Below are positions 43,583 to 52,150 of a stretch of DNA of 64,000 bases, one piece after another. The translations under genes and the position numbers were made by a program. The stretch spans positions 21,213 to 85,212 of the forward strand of contig JAOTTD010000005.1 in assembly GCA_029864565.1 (NCBI GenBank), given 5' to 3'. The notes under the pieces were generated by a model. The model had not been told where the DNA came from. It saw only the letters and a list, made by a program, of their open reading frames with translations, and searched no databases. Source of the DNA: Thermoplasmata archaeon. GTDB lineage: Archaea; Thermoplasmatota; Thermoplasmata; UBA10834. Each line of letters starts with the position of its first letter. Positions within the stretch are counted from its first letter, which is position 1.

Positions 43583-44797
43583 ATGGACAAAGGCTATTTC
43601 ATCAAACAGATGAGGGCACAGCAGAGATGGAGACTGGAGGATTCCATCAACCTCCTGCCATCCGAAAATGTCACGAGTCCGCAGGTTAGGGCGCTGCTGT
43701 CATCTGACTTCGGCCACAGGTATACTCTTCCCGTGAACACAGAGTATGCCGGCGAGTTTCTAGAAAACGGTTACAGGGGAACGAAGATAACGACGGAAAT
43801 CGAGATTGCCGCGGAAAAGGTGGCTCGCGAGGTGTTCGGCTCGCGTCACGCCTGCGTGCAGCCTCTCTCAGGGCACATAGCCGCGATGATCGCCATTGTG
43901 GCAGTCACCAGGCGGGGCGATGGCATGTGTTCCATATCGATGGAGCACGGAGGCTACGATGGCTACGGGCAAGCGTACATCCCTGACATACTCGGGCTGA
44001 AGGCATCTCATCTTCCTTTCGACATGAACAGACATACCATAGATACCACCAGAGCTACTAAACTCATAAGGAACAAGAAGCCCAGGCTGGTGATTCTGGG
44101 AGCCTCGTTCATCCCGTTCCCTTATGAGATGGGACCTCTCCGAGACGCATGTGAAGATACTGACTCGGTGCTAGCTTACGATGGCTCCCACGTGCTCGGG
44201 CTCATAGCGGGAGGGATTTTCCAAAGCCCATTGAAGGAAGGCGCGCGGATACTGTACGGTTCCACGCACAAATCGTTCTTCGGCCCACAAGGTGGGTTGA
44301 TAGTGACTGATGAAGACGATATGGACCGTCAAATCAGGAAGAACCTCACCTGGCGAATCGTGGACAATGTCCACTGGAACCGCGTTGGAGCGCTTGGCCA
44401 GGCTCTGCTGGAGTCTAAGAAGTTCGGCGGGCGATACGCAAAGCAGGTCGTCAGGAACGCAAAGAGGCTCGGAAAGGAACTGACACAGAGAGGGTTCCCG
44501 CTCATGTTCGAGGAGCGGGGATTCACAGAGTCACATCAGCTTCTGATAGACATCAAGGGGCTGAAGAAGGCTTTTGGAATGACGATCAACGACTTCTCAA
44601 TCATGATGGAGAAATCCAACCTGATTATCGACTCGGTCGCCAGGCTAGGCACCTCCGAGATCACTCGGATGGGCGTCAAGGAAAAAGATATTCCCGAACT
44701 CGCCTCCATATTCATGGAGGCTGCGGAGGGCAAGAATGCTCGAAAGAAGACCAAATGCTTCCGCGAGAGGTTCGATATGACATATATCCTGCCATAG
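43583..44797 (+). CDS. Serine hydroxymethyltransferase-family PLP enzyme
   Basis: A 404-residue fold-type I PLP enzyme with INLLPSENVTSPQVRALLSS, QPLSGHIAAMIAI, YDGSHVLGLIAGG and the PLP lysine in YGSTHKSFFGPQGGLIV. This matches archaeal serine hydroxymethyltransferase, which swaps serine and glycine with a folate or pterin carrier. The substitution of the typical L-I-A-S-E-N by L-L-P-S-E-N suggests a divergent subgroup; threonine or allothreonine cleavage is an alternative. ATG 43583 starts the conserved part; the longer frame from 43544 is unlikely. Confidence 0.82.
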   Translation: MDKGYFIKQMRAQQRWRLEDSINLLPSENVTSPQVRALLSSDFGHRYTLPVNTEYAGEFLENGYRGTKITTEIEIAAEKVAREVFGSRHACVQPLSGHIAAMIAIVAVTRRGDGMCSISMEHGGYDGYGQAYIPDILGLKASHLPFDMNRHTIDTTRATKLIRNKKPRLVILGASFIPFPYEMGPLRDACEDTDSVLAYDGSHVLGLIAGGIFQSPLKEGARILYGSTHKSFFGPQGGLIVTDEDDMDRQIRKNLTWRIVDNVHWNRVGALGQALLESKKFGGRYAKQVVRNAKRLGKELTQRGFPLMFEERGFTESHQLLIDIKGLKKAFGMTINDFSIMMEKSNLIIDSVARLGTSEITRMGVKEKDIPELASIFMEAAEGKNARKKTKCFRERFDMTYILP

Positions 44798-44814
44798 GCG
44801 ATGCTCGTGAAACG

Positions 44815-44822
44815 AATTAATA
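44815..44822 (+). promoter_or_regulatory. TATA-like box before the E1-like gene
   Basis: AATTAATA about 29 bases before TTG 44847, supporting a leaderless TTG start. Confidence 0.45.
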
Positions 44823-44846
44823 CCAGTCAGCACGTATCACAGGTCG

Positions 44847-45596
44847 TTGACTGAAGACAGGTACTCTAGACAAATTCTCCTTAGAGAGATAGGTCTTGAA
44901 GGCCAGAAGAAGATTGGCGACAGTACAACTGTGGTGGTAGGCTGTGGCGCCCTAGGGACTCACGCAGCCTCATTGCTGGTGAGAGCAGGAGTCGGGAGAA
45001 CAGTTGTCGTAGACCCGGACAATATCGAGATTTCGAACCTGCATCGTCAGACTCTGTTCTGTGAGACTGATGTCGGCGAGCGCAAGGCGGAAGCCGCGAA
45101 ACGGCGGCTCAGGGAAATCAACTCTGAAGTTGAAGTAGAGGGGTTGGTCGACAGGATTATCCCCGAGAACGCCGAGAGAATTCTCAAGGAGGCCAATGTC
45201 GTTGTGGACGCCACCGACAACATGGATGCACGTTTCGTAGTGAACGACGCGTGTGTCAAGCTAGGGATTCCGTGGGTGTATGGCGGCGCCGTCGGGACAG
45301 CTGGAATGGTGTTTGTGACCACAAGCGATGGCCCGTGTCTGAGATGCATCTTTCCCAAGCTCCCGCCCAAAGGCGAGCTTCCAACATGCGACACTGTGGG
45401 GATTGTGAACTCGCTCCCGAGCATCATTGCCTCCATGGAGGTGACCGAGGCACTCAAGATCATCCTCGGCGAAAAACCCATATCGGAGCTGATGGTCGTC
45501 GAAGTATGGTCGGGAGATATTCAGAAGATAAGAGTCCGCAAGAATCCCGAATGCACAACCTGTGCTAAACGCCAGTACAATCACAACACTGGGTGA
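44847..45596 (+). CDS. ThiF/MoeB/HesA E1-like adenylyltransferase
   Basis: A 249-residue enzyme that adenylates the C-terminal glycine of a ubiquitin-like sulfur carrier. Visible motifs are RYSRQILLREIGLEGQKKI, the ATP site VVVGCGALGTHAASLL, NLHRQTLF, VDATDNMDARFVVND, CLRCIFP with the later CTTC as zinc ligands, and TCDTVGIVNSLPS with the possible catalytic cysteine. No rhodanese domain is present. Seven bases separate it from a ThiI-like gene, pointing to sulfur transfer for tRNA thiolation, thiamine or molybdopterin. Confidence 0.9.
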   Translation: MTEDRYSRQILLREIGLEGQKKIGDSTTVVVGCGALGTHAASLLVRAGVGRTVVVDPDNIEISNLHRQTLFCETDVGERKAEAAKRRLREINSEVEVEGLVDRIIPENAERILKEANVVVDATDNMDARFVVNDACVKLGIPWVYGGAVGTAGMVFVTTSDGPCLRCIFPKLPPKGELPTCDTVGIVNSLPSIIASMEVTEALKIILGEKPISELMVVEVWSGDIQKIRVRKNPECTTCAKRQYNHNTG

Positions 45597-45603
45597 TTAA
45601 GCG

Positions 45604-46230
45604 ATGAAGGCTGTTCTACTGCTGTCAGACGGCATAGACTCGCCCGTAGCAGGCTACATAATGGGGAGACAGGGTGTTGAGCTTGTGGCGCTGCATTTTA
45701 TGACTCATGGGAGCGACCAGAACCTACAGGTCAACAAGACCGTGGATATAATGCGCCGGCTCGATGAAGCGCTGGGCGTCAGCATGACGAAGATGGTCAT
45801 CCCTCATGCCGATATCCTCATCACCATAGGTCAGGAATGCAAGCGCAACCTGACATGCGTACTATGCCGACGAATGATGTTGAGGATAGCGGACAGGATT
45901 GCTGGGAAGACCGGCGCAGCATTCTTGATCACAGGCGAGTCCCTCGGCCAAGTGGCATCTCAGACCCTTGCGAACCTGTTCGTGGAGGAGCAGGCATCTG
46001 CGCTTCCGATACTCAGACCCCTCGTTGGATTGGACAAGGTAGAGATAACGAGAATATCGAGGGAAATCGGGACATATGACATCTCCGTGTCTTCGAACCT
46101 ATGCTGCGGCTTTGCGCCTGAACGGCCGTCAACCCACAGCTCGCTCGACGAGGTATTGGAGGCGGAATCGAAGATTGACGTGGACTATATTGCGCTTGAG
46201 GCGGTTAAATGTCTGAGGATGATCGATTGA
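45604..46230 (+). CDS. ThiI-like PP-loop sulfurtransferase without THUMP
   Basis: A 208-residue protein matching only the PP-loop ATPase domain of ThiI, the tRNA 4-thiouridine and thiazole synthase. The PP-loop reads LLSDGIDSPVAGYIMGRQG (usually S-G-G), NLTCVLCRRMMLRIADRIA carries the region of the first ThiI cysteine, ITGESLGQVASQTLANL follows and NLCCGFAPERPSTHS has further cysteines. The tRNA-binding THUMP and the NFLD domains are absent, so either a partner binds the RNA or the substrate is different. The last 22 bases overlap nob1. Confidence 0.85.
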   Translation: MKAVLLLSDGIDSPVAGYIMGRQGVELVALHFMTHGSDQNLQVNKTVDIMRRLDEALGVSMTKMVIPHADILITIGQECKRNLTCVLCRRMMLRIADRIAGKTGAAFLITGESLGQVASQTLANLFVEEQASALPILRPLVGLDKVEITRISREIGTYDISVSSNLCCGFAPERPSTHSSLDEVLEAESKIDVDYIALEAVKCLRMID

Positions 46231-46739
46231 CGCGAGAAGGTGCGAAAGGGCTGATTCTGGACTCGTCGGCACTGTATTGTGGCAAAGATCTCCCCACCGA
46301 GCACGAGCTGATCATTTCGCCCGGCGTCGCATTAGAGCTTGAGCGCCACGGCATGAAGGAGCGGTTGGAGCTTCTGCTCGCGACGAGGATCAAAGTGCTT
46401 TCGCCAGACAAAACAGCACTTGCTAAGGTCATGGAAGTGAGCAGGAAGAGCGGAGATTCCAGAAGACTCTCGGCCACCGACAAGGAAATACTCGCCCTGG
46501 CATTGGACCTTGGATACGAATTGGTGACGGATGACTACTCAGTGCAAAATGTCGCCTCAATCCTTCGGATACCGTGCAGGGGTCTCGATCAGAGAGGCAT
46601 AAGCCGCGTGATTGTCTGGGAATCACGCTGTGTCGGATGCGGCAAGAGGTTTCCTGCCGAGACAGAAGAATGCGACATCTGCGGCAGTTCGACCAAGACC
46701 ACTATCAAGAAATCGCAGAAACGATCGGCCGCAAAATGA
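46209..46739 (+). CDS. nob1: Ribosome maturation endonuclease Nob1
   Basis: A 176-residue PIN-domain RNase with LILDSSALYCG, SATDKEILALALDLGY and LVTDDYSVQNVA supplying the acidic metal ligands, and a C-terminal zinc ribbon (CVGCGKRFPAETEECDICG) before a basic tail. Nob1 cuts the 3' end of 16S rRNA during small-subunit maturation. The start at 46209 lies within the ThiI-like gene; a shorter start is possible but would cut into the fold. It converges with the reductase gene. Confidence 0.92.
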   Translation: MSEDDRLTREGAKGLILDSSALYCGKDLPTEHELIISPGVALELERHGMKERLELLLATRIKVLSPDKTALAKVMEVSRKSGDSRRLSATDKEILALALDLGYELVTDDYSVQNVASILRIPCRGLDQRGISRVIVWESRCVGCGKRFPAETEECDICGSSTKTTIKKSQKRSAAK

Positions 46740-46771
46740 TGCAATCAGAGAACACCAATTCAGGCGGCTTT

Positions 46772-47848
46772 CTACAAGAATAATCGTTTGCACCTGACAG
46801 CTCGGTCCAATCCCCTCTTGCCAAGGAGGGCCATCGAGAATCCAAGCATCGTGTTGCTTGGGAAGAATATGTCTGCGAGCCTTCGAGTGCGCAGGGACGT
46901 TTTGAGAGGACCGCCTACAAGCGACCGCCAGCGACGTTCGTAATCCGCCAACTTGCCCCCGTTTGAGAGATGGTTTCTGATGGCTTCACCTGCCTCTCGC
47001 CCAGCGATCATAGCCGTCGGGATTCCACCGCCGTTTGACGCCATCACCTGCCCAGCAGCGTCGCCAACGAGCAAGGTCCTACCAGCTACCGTAGATCTTA
47101 ACGGCCCGGACATGGGAACGAACCCGAGAGTCTTGTCTCGAGCCTTCGCGCCGAGGGTCGATACGAATCTCTCCAGAGCTGCGCTTGGCCGCTCCTTGCA
47201 CATCCCACTACAGTATCCAAGACCTACATTGGCGCCACTCTTCTTCGGAATGATCCAGGCGTAGCCACCTGGCGCTACGGATCCGAAGAACATCTTCACG
47301 CTGTCGTCAAACTGGCCCTCTACCTTGCAGGTTATTGCGGGGTAGCTGAGTCTCGGACGCCCCAATCCCGCTTCCCGAGCGGTCAGAGAATTCGGACCGT
47401 CAGCGCCCACGATTACTTTCGCCCTTATCTCGCCCATCGTTGTCTTTGCGATGTCATCGTCAATGGCCAGAAGAGATTCTCCCGTAATCAGTCTGGCACC
47501 TGCCTCCTCGGCCTTCTTGGTCAAATGCTTGTCGAACAGGCGCCTGTCTAGACTGCAGGATGAGAAGTCGATCCTATATACACGCCCTCGTGGGGATATG
47601 AATTCGAGGACATGGCTTCTGCCCGCGACGACTGAAGGGTCGATGTCGAAGAGCTCCTCAAGGCCGGCAGTCGCCGGAAATATGGAATGCATCTCCTCGA
47701 TGTCAGGCAGCAATTCCCCACATTGGACCGGGTATCCTATTTCCCTCCTACGGTCAATCATCAGCACGTCGATACCTGGTCTAGAGCAGTATTTCGCAGT
47801 CGTGCTCCCTGCTGGGCCGGCACCTACTATGAGGACGTCAACTTGCAG
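46772..47848 (-). CDS. Geranylgeranyl reductase family flavoprotein, no ATG/GTG/TTG start
   Basis: An FAD enzyme of about 358 residues that saturates isoprenoid chains of archaeal lipids, or of menaquinone. Motifs are VDVLIVGAGPAGSTTAKY (FAD dinucleotide), GYPVQCGE, GADGPNSLTAREAG and LLVGDAAGQVMASNGGGIPT. The first ATG/GTG-type codon in frame is at 47767, which would drop the FAD motif, so it cannot be the start. Between the upstream stop at 47894-47896 and that motif there is no ATG, GTG or TTG. CTG 47848, after AAGGGGGAAG, is used here. A frameshift fusion or an indel in the five-G run is an alternative. The 5' part overlaps the UbiE-like gene by 22 bases. Confidence 0.82.
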   Translation of the reverse strand: MQVDVLIVGAGPAGSTTAKYCSRPGIDVLMIDRRREIGYPVQCGELLPDIEEMHSIFPATAGLEELFDIDPSVVAGRSHVLEFISPRGRVYRIDFSSCSLDRRLFDKHLTKKAEEAGARLITGESLLAIDDDIAKTTMGEIRAKVIVGADGPNSLTAREAGLGRPRLSYPAITCKVEGQFDDSVKMFFGSVAPGGYAWIIPKKSGANVGLGYCSGMCKERPSAALERFVSTLGAKARDKTLGFVPMSGPLRSTVAGRTLLVGDAAGQVMASNGGGIPTAMIAGREAGEAIRNHLSNGGKLADYERRWRSLVGGPLKTSLRTRRLADIFFPSNTMLGFSMALLGKRGLDRAVRCKRLFL

Positions 47849-48555
47849 GGTTTCTTCCCCCTTGTGAGTGTCGCCCCTCTCATCCTGAGAAACTCAGTGG
47901 AGACATCGCCGAACCCCTTGTTGCGCAATAGACTCTCGTAGACCGTCGTGAAGCCGAACGCGTCATAAGTCTCGACGAACTTGCGGTAAGGATTGTTCCT
48001 ACTGCGCATCCTGGCAGATGAGTGCACCGCGACACGGGCAACCATTGGAACAACATAATGGATATGCATGCGCAGCAGTTTTGCCATTGGGCCTGGCGGT
48101 GGCTTGGCGACGTCGGCTATGAACACCTCGCCTCCTTCCCTCAATACGCGAAACATCTCCTCAGCGCCGCTGCCCCTGTTCTTGAAATCCCTGAATGAGA
48201 ATGAACAGAAGACCTTGTCGACAGACCCATCTGGCAACGGGACGCTTTCGCCCACGCCACGAATCAGGCTTACCCGATTCTCGTCCAGTACGTCCTTGGA
48301 GGACTGAACCAGGCGCCCTGAGGGCTCAAGGCAGTAGACATGTCGTGAGTTCAAGTGTCTGGCGAAGGTGCCAGGGCCAGAACCCATCTCAAGGACGGTA
48401 TCATCCACACCAGCCCTGCTGGCAACTTCGGCGCGCCACCGATCCGCGAGGCCGAGGGTCATTAGCTGATTGACTCTGTCGTAGTAAGGAGCGACTTCCT
48501 CCATCGCATCGAGCACTTCGAGCCATTCCGATGTCGTCATGCCATCTTGGTTCAT
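47827..48555 (-). CDS. UbiE/MenG-like quinone C-methyltransferase
   Basis: A 242-residue methyltransferase with VAPYYDRVNQLMTLGLADRW, SAM motif VLEMGSGPGTFARHL and DGSVDKVFCSFSFRDFKN, the pattern of demethylmenaquinone methyltransferases. It would add the last methyl to the naphthoquinone ring. It is between polyprenyl synthase (11 bases upstream) and a reductase that overlaps its end, within a quinone and isoprenoid cluster. A different SAM-dependent role is possible but less likely. Confidence 0.87.
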   Translation of the reverse strand: MNQDGMTTSEWLEVLDAMEEVAPYYDRVNQLMTLGLADRWRAEVASRAGVDDTVLEMGSGPGTFARHLNSRHVYCLEPSGRLVQSSKDVLDENRVSLIRGVGESVPLPDGSVDKVFCSFSFRDFKNRGSGAEEMFRVLREGGEVFIADVAKPPPGPMAKLLRMHIHYVVPMVARVAVHSSARMRSRNNPYRKFVETYDAFGFTTVYESLLRNKGFGDVSTEFLRMRGATLTRGKKPCKLTSS

Positions 48556-48566
48556 GTCCTGCGCAC

Positions 48567-49538
48567 CTACGAGTCCCTCTCCAATACCATGGAAACCAAA
48601 TCACGCAACGCCTCGCTATATGGATTGTTCGAAAGGCAGCCGAGCTGCTGCAAGGCCTCCATGCCGTAGAATTCCGCCATCGCCTTGGCCTTCTCAATGC
48701 CGCCGGAGGATTTCACCAAATCGATACTGGCCTGGACAGACTCTGGAGATGGAGTTTCCTGCTTGATTATTGCGGCTATTTGGGTCCTCGCCGTCTCGGA
48801 TTCCTTCATGGCAAGAAGCGACGGCAGGGTCAGATACCCTTCGCGCAAATCGCTGCCGATCGGCTTTCCTGTCCTCGACTCGTCTCCCACGAAGTCAAGC
48901 ACGTCATCCATGATCTGAAACGCCACGCCAAGGTTGAGCCCGTATGCACCCAGGCATTGTATCTCTTCCATCGTACCACCAGCAAGGTACGCCCCGACCA
49001 TTGCACCAGCTTTCAGAGGTTCGGCGGTCTTCCGCTCCATTATCTTGACATAACGATCGATGTCGAGGTCGTGCGTGTGTCTGAAACGGCTCTGGAGGAT
49101 CTCCCCCTCCGCCAGTCTAGCACAGGCATCTGCAGTTGTTCTCACGACTTCCCTGTCGAACATTCCGCCGAGCGAGAAAGCCTTGACGAACAGGAAATCG
49201 CCGGTGACAATGGCGTTATGCAAACCGTACTTGCGATATACAGTCTCACGCCCACGCCTCAGCATTCCCCCATCGTTGATGTCATCGTGCACCAGGGTCG
49301 CAGAGTGGATTAGTTCGAACCCGGCTGCGATGTCCACTATCTTGTCTACGTCATCTCCCCCGAGGCTCTTGTAAGCGAGGAGGGCGATGGTCGGTCTGAG
49401 ACGCTTCCCCCCCGCGCCGATGACGTGCATAGAAGCTTCATTGAGGATGGCCTCTTCTGACTCGACCATTTCAGCTAGTCTAGCCTCGACCATTTCGAGC
49501 TCCTTGTTTACGCCGAAATCCCAAGGGGATTGACTCAT
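48567..49538 (-). CDS. Polyprenyl diphosphate synthase, probably long-chain
   Basis: Extends isoprenyl diphosphates with IPP. The 323-residue all-helical trans-prenyltransferase has GAGGKRLRPTIALLA, first aspartate motif LVHDDIND, GDFLFVKAF and the second motif FQIMDDVLDFVGD. The residue five before DDIND is alanine (SATLVHDDIND), as in hepta- and octaprenyl synthases, whereas GGPP synthases have a bulky residue there. It may thus make the menaquinone side chain rather than GGPP. ATG 49538 is used, about 30 bases after an A/T-rich GTTAAGTAG. Confidence 0.9.
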   Translation of the reverse strand: MSQSPWDFGVNKELEMVEARLAEMVESEEAILNEASMHVIGAGGKRLRPTIALLAYKSLGGDDVDKIVDIAAGFELIHSATLVHDDINDGGMLRRGRETVYRKYGLHNAIVTGDFLFVKAFSLGGMFDREVVRTTADACARLAEGEILQSRFRHTHDLDIDRYVKIMERKTAEPLKAGAMVGAYLAGGTMEEIQCLGAYGLNLGVAFQIMDDVLDFVGDESRTGKPIGSDLREGYLTLPSLLAMKESETARTQIAAIIKQETPSPESVQASIDLVKSSGGIEKAKAMAEFYGMEALQQLGCLSNNPYSEALRDLVSMVLERDS

Positions 49539-49659
49539 CGAATCCCGCATATGAGCCAATATCTACTTAACTCTAGTGGTTTGCTGGCTGTGCACTGGCC
49601 GTCCCCTGGACGCATGCAATGCGCATGCTTTGGGACGCTCCAACCGATGGGCTCGATTG

Positions 49660-49667
49660 TTATATAT
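49660..49667 (+). promoter_or_regulatory. TATA-like box of the UbiA gene
   Basis: TTATATAT about 29 bases before ATG 49692. It supports the internal ATG over the open frame from 49530, which lies in the divergent gene region. Confidence 0.55.
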
Positions 49668-49691
49668 CGGGGGAGCAACTGTCAGGGGTTC

Positions 49692-50630
49692 ATGGCCGGC
49701 GAAGCGAGGGGGCGCCAAAAACCCGGGCTCAAAGTGTGGTTTCTCGAAATGAGGGCTCCATTCTTCACAGCCACCATCATCCCGACTGTCTTCGGTGCGG
49801 CCTTCGCATGGCGAGAAAGCTCGTTGTTCGATGCGCCACTATTCCTGCTCACCCTCCTTGGAGTGCTTTGCCTCCATGCCGGCACCAACATCGTCAACGA
49901 TTACTTCGACTACAAGAGCGGGACTGATAAAATCAACAAGAATCGGAGCCCTTTCAACGGCGGAAGCCCGTTCGTTGTAGAGGGAATTCTCACGCCCAAG
50001 CAGATATACAAGGCCGCGATGACGTTCTTCGCGATCGGGGCGGTGATTGGCCTCGTTCTTGCCCTCTCCACATCCCTTCTCGTCATACCCCTCGGTGTCC
50101 TTGGTATTGGCCTTGGATACTTCTACACGGCCCCGAAGGTGCATCTGGCGGCAAGAGGCGTAGGAGAATTGGCTGTCGGACTGGGCTTCGGACCGCTGAT
50201 CGTGGCGGGAACGTATCTAGTGATGACAGGGGAGCTCGCGTGGTTGCCATTCGTCGCCGGGTTGCCGATAGGCCTGCTGATTGGCCTCGTGCTGTTCATC
50301 AACGAGTTTCCTGACGCTGAGGCGGACGGGGAGGTTGGCAAGAGTCATTGGGTTGTGAGAATGGGCCTTGCGAAAGCAGCCACCTGGTACACAGGGCTAA
50401 TGGCGCTGACTTTCGCCTCGATCATAATGCTCTGGGTTTTCGGAATTTACCCGTTTATGGCCCTAATTGGTCTGCTGCCCGCGGCGATTGCGGTCGGTGC
50501 AATCTCCACGACAATGAAGAACCATGATAGGTTCGGCGAACTCGTTCGTGCGCAGGCCAAAACTGTTCAGATACACGCACTCGTCGGTGCCCTGTTGATT
50601 GTAGGGCTCATCGCGTCAGAGTTGCTCTGA
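49692..50630 (+). CDS. UbiA-family prenyltransferase (MenA-like)
   Basis: A 312-residue membrane enzyme that joins a polyprenyl chain to an aromatic ring. It has about nine hydrophobic segments, the first aspartate-rich motif NIVNDYFDYKSGTD and the second INEFPDAEADGEVGK; this pairing resembles the 1,4-dihydroxy-2-naphthoate group. In archaea the same superfamily also makes digeranylgeranylglyceryl phosphate, which cannot be excluded, but the UbiE-like and long-chain synthase genes nearby argue for menaquinone. It converges with nuoN. Confidence 0.85.
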   Translation: MAGEARGRQKPGLKVWFLEMRAPFFTATIIPTVFGAAFAWRESSLFDAPLFLLTLLGVLCLHAGTNIVNDYFDYKSGTDKINKNRSPFNGGSPFVVEGILTPKQIYKAAMTFFAIGAVIGLVLALSTSLLVIPLGVLGIGLGYFYTAPKVHLAARGVGELAVGLGFGPLIVAGTYLVMTGELAWLPFVAGLPIGLLIGLVLFINEFPDAEADGEVGKSHWVVRMGLAKAATWYTGLMALTFASIIMLWVFGIYPFMALIGLLPAAIAVGAISTTMKNHDRFGELVRAQAKTVQIHALVGALLIVGLIASELL

Positions 50631-50650
50631 TATCGACGGGATGGCAGCGA

Positions 50651-52150
50651 TCACGGAACTGACTGCAAGAGCGAGCCAGCAGCTTCCTGACACAATTCCA
50701 GGACAGCGTCGAAGTAAACGCCCAGCAGAATCGTCATCACGAGGGCGAACAGGATCGCCACGCCGGTCATCTTCGGAATCGCAATGCGCTCATCGGACCC
50801 CTTCTCCATGTACATCCTCTTGACGACCCGAGCGTAATAGTACAGGGACAGGGCGCTGTTCAGGACGCCCGCGACGGCCAACCACAGCAACCACGATTGC
50901 CCGCCCGGGGCTATCGAAGCATCGACTGCAGACGAGAACAAGACGAACTTGCTAGCGAAGCCCGCGAGAGGTGGAATGCCCGCCAGGGAGAACAGGAACA
51001 AGGTCATGGCAAGCGCGAGAAACGGCGACCTCTTGCCAAGCCCCTTGAAATCATCGATGCTCTCTCCAACTCCACGAACCGCCAGCGCCGCAACGACCAT
51101 GAACGCTCCGGACTTCATGAACGCATGCGTTAGCACATGGAAGAGACCGCCAGCGACGGCGTACTCCGTGCCAATCGGCAGCACCATCAGTATATATCCA
51201 GCCTGCGCGATGGACGAATACGCGAGCATCCTCTTGATGTTCGTTTGAACCACGGCTACCAGGTTGCCAACCGTCATCGTCAGGATGGCGATGATCCCGA
51301 TGGCGACGTCCCAATCGGCCTTGACAACGACCAAACCGAGCAGAAATATCTTGAATAATGCCGCAAAGCCCATCTTCTTAGAGGCGGCCGCGAGGAGCCC
51401 TGATACTGGAGTCGGAGCTCCCTCATACACATCAGGAGCCCACATGTGAAACGGAACCGCTGCTATCTTGAATCCCAAACCTGCGATGAGCATCACCGTG
51501 GCCAAGACGGCAACCGAGTGGGTGCCATCTACATCGGCGAACATCGCATCCATCTGCGGCCCCATGGCGGCGATTTCGGTCGTTCCTGAGACGCCATAGA
51601 ACAGCGATATCGCGAATAGCGTCAAAGCCGAGGAGAAGCCGCCAACTATGAAGTATTTCGTCGCCGCCTCGGCCGAACGCTTCTCTCTCTTGCTGAATCC
51701 CGACAACGCAAACGAAGCGATGCCCGCAACCTCTAATCCAACAAAGAGAACTATCAGGTCCGTGGCGAGGGCCACCACGGTCATTCCGGTGATGGCCAGC
51801 AGGAGCAGGGCATAATACTCGCCTTGGTTCCTCTCTGCCTTTATGAACTCTGGGGAACTGAGCACCACGATGATCCCCACAGCCACGAAAGCCAAGGCGA
51901 ACACGCCCGAGAACAGGTTGACTTCGAGCAGTCCGATTCTCGGCTCCGAAATCGCCGGTTCCCAATAACCTCCAATCGTCCAGGACACAAGCGCGAGCGC
52001 GTATGCAACTAGAGGCGCAAGGGCGGCGAATGCGAGCACTCGCTTGTCTTTGAAGAAATAATCCAGAGCGGGCATGATCAGGGCGAAGAGAACGAGCAGC
52101 AGCTGCGGCAGGAACTCATCCAACACATTCCATATTTCCATTTCAGCCAC
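50651..52150 (-). CDS. nuoN: Complex I-like membrane subunit NuoN
   Basis: A 499-residue antiporter-like proton-channel subunit with about 14 helices. PFHMWAPDVYEGAPTPVSGLL and the channel lysine in AAASKKMGFAALF, plus MLAYSSIAQAGYILMVLPIG, are typical of NuoN. It starts within the end of nuoM (8-base overlap) and is the last gene of the operon. It should pump protons when the complex reduces quinone. Confidence 0.94.
   Translation of the reverse strand: MAEMEIWNVLDEFLPQLLLVLFALIMPALDYFFKDKRVLAFAALAPLVAYALALVSWTIGGYWEPAISEPRIGLLEVNLFSGVFALAFVAVGIIVVLSSPEFIKAERNQGEYYALLLLAITGMTVVALATDLIVLFVGLEVAGIASFALSGFSKREKRSAEAATKYFIVGGFSSALTLFAISLFYGVSGTTEIAAMGPQMDAMFADVDGTHSVAVLATVMLIAGLGFKIAAVPFHMWAPDVYEGAPTPVSGLLAAASKKMGFAALFKIFLLGLVVVKADWDVAIGIIAILTMTVGNLVAVVQTNIKRMLAYSSIAQAGYILMVLPIGTEYAVAGGLFHVLTHAFMKSGAFMVVAALAVRGVGESIDDFKGLGKRSPFLALAMTLFLFSLAGIPPLAGFASKFVLFSSAVDASIAPGGQSWLLWLAVAGVLNSALSLYYYARVVKRMYMEKGSDERIAIPKMTGVAILFALVMTILLGVYFDAVLELCQEAAGSLLQSVP

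Noticed and set aside
48531..49313. 260-codon plus-strand frame
   Set aside because: Antisense to the polyprenyl synthase, no family resemblance.
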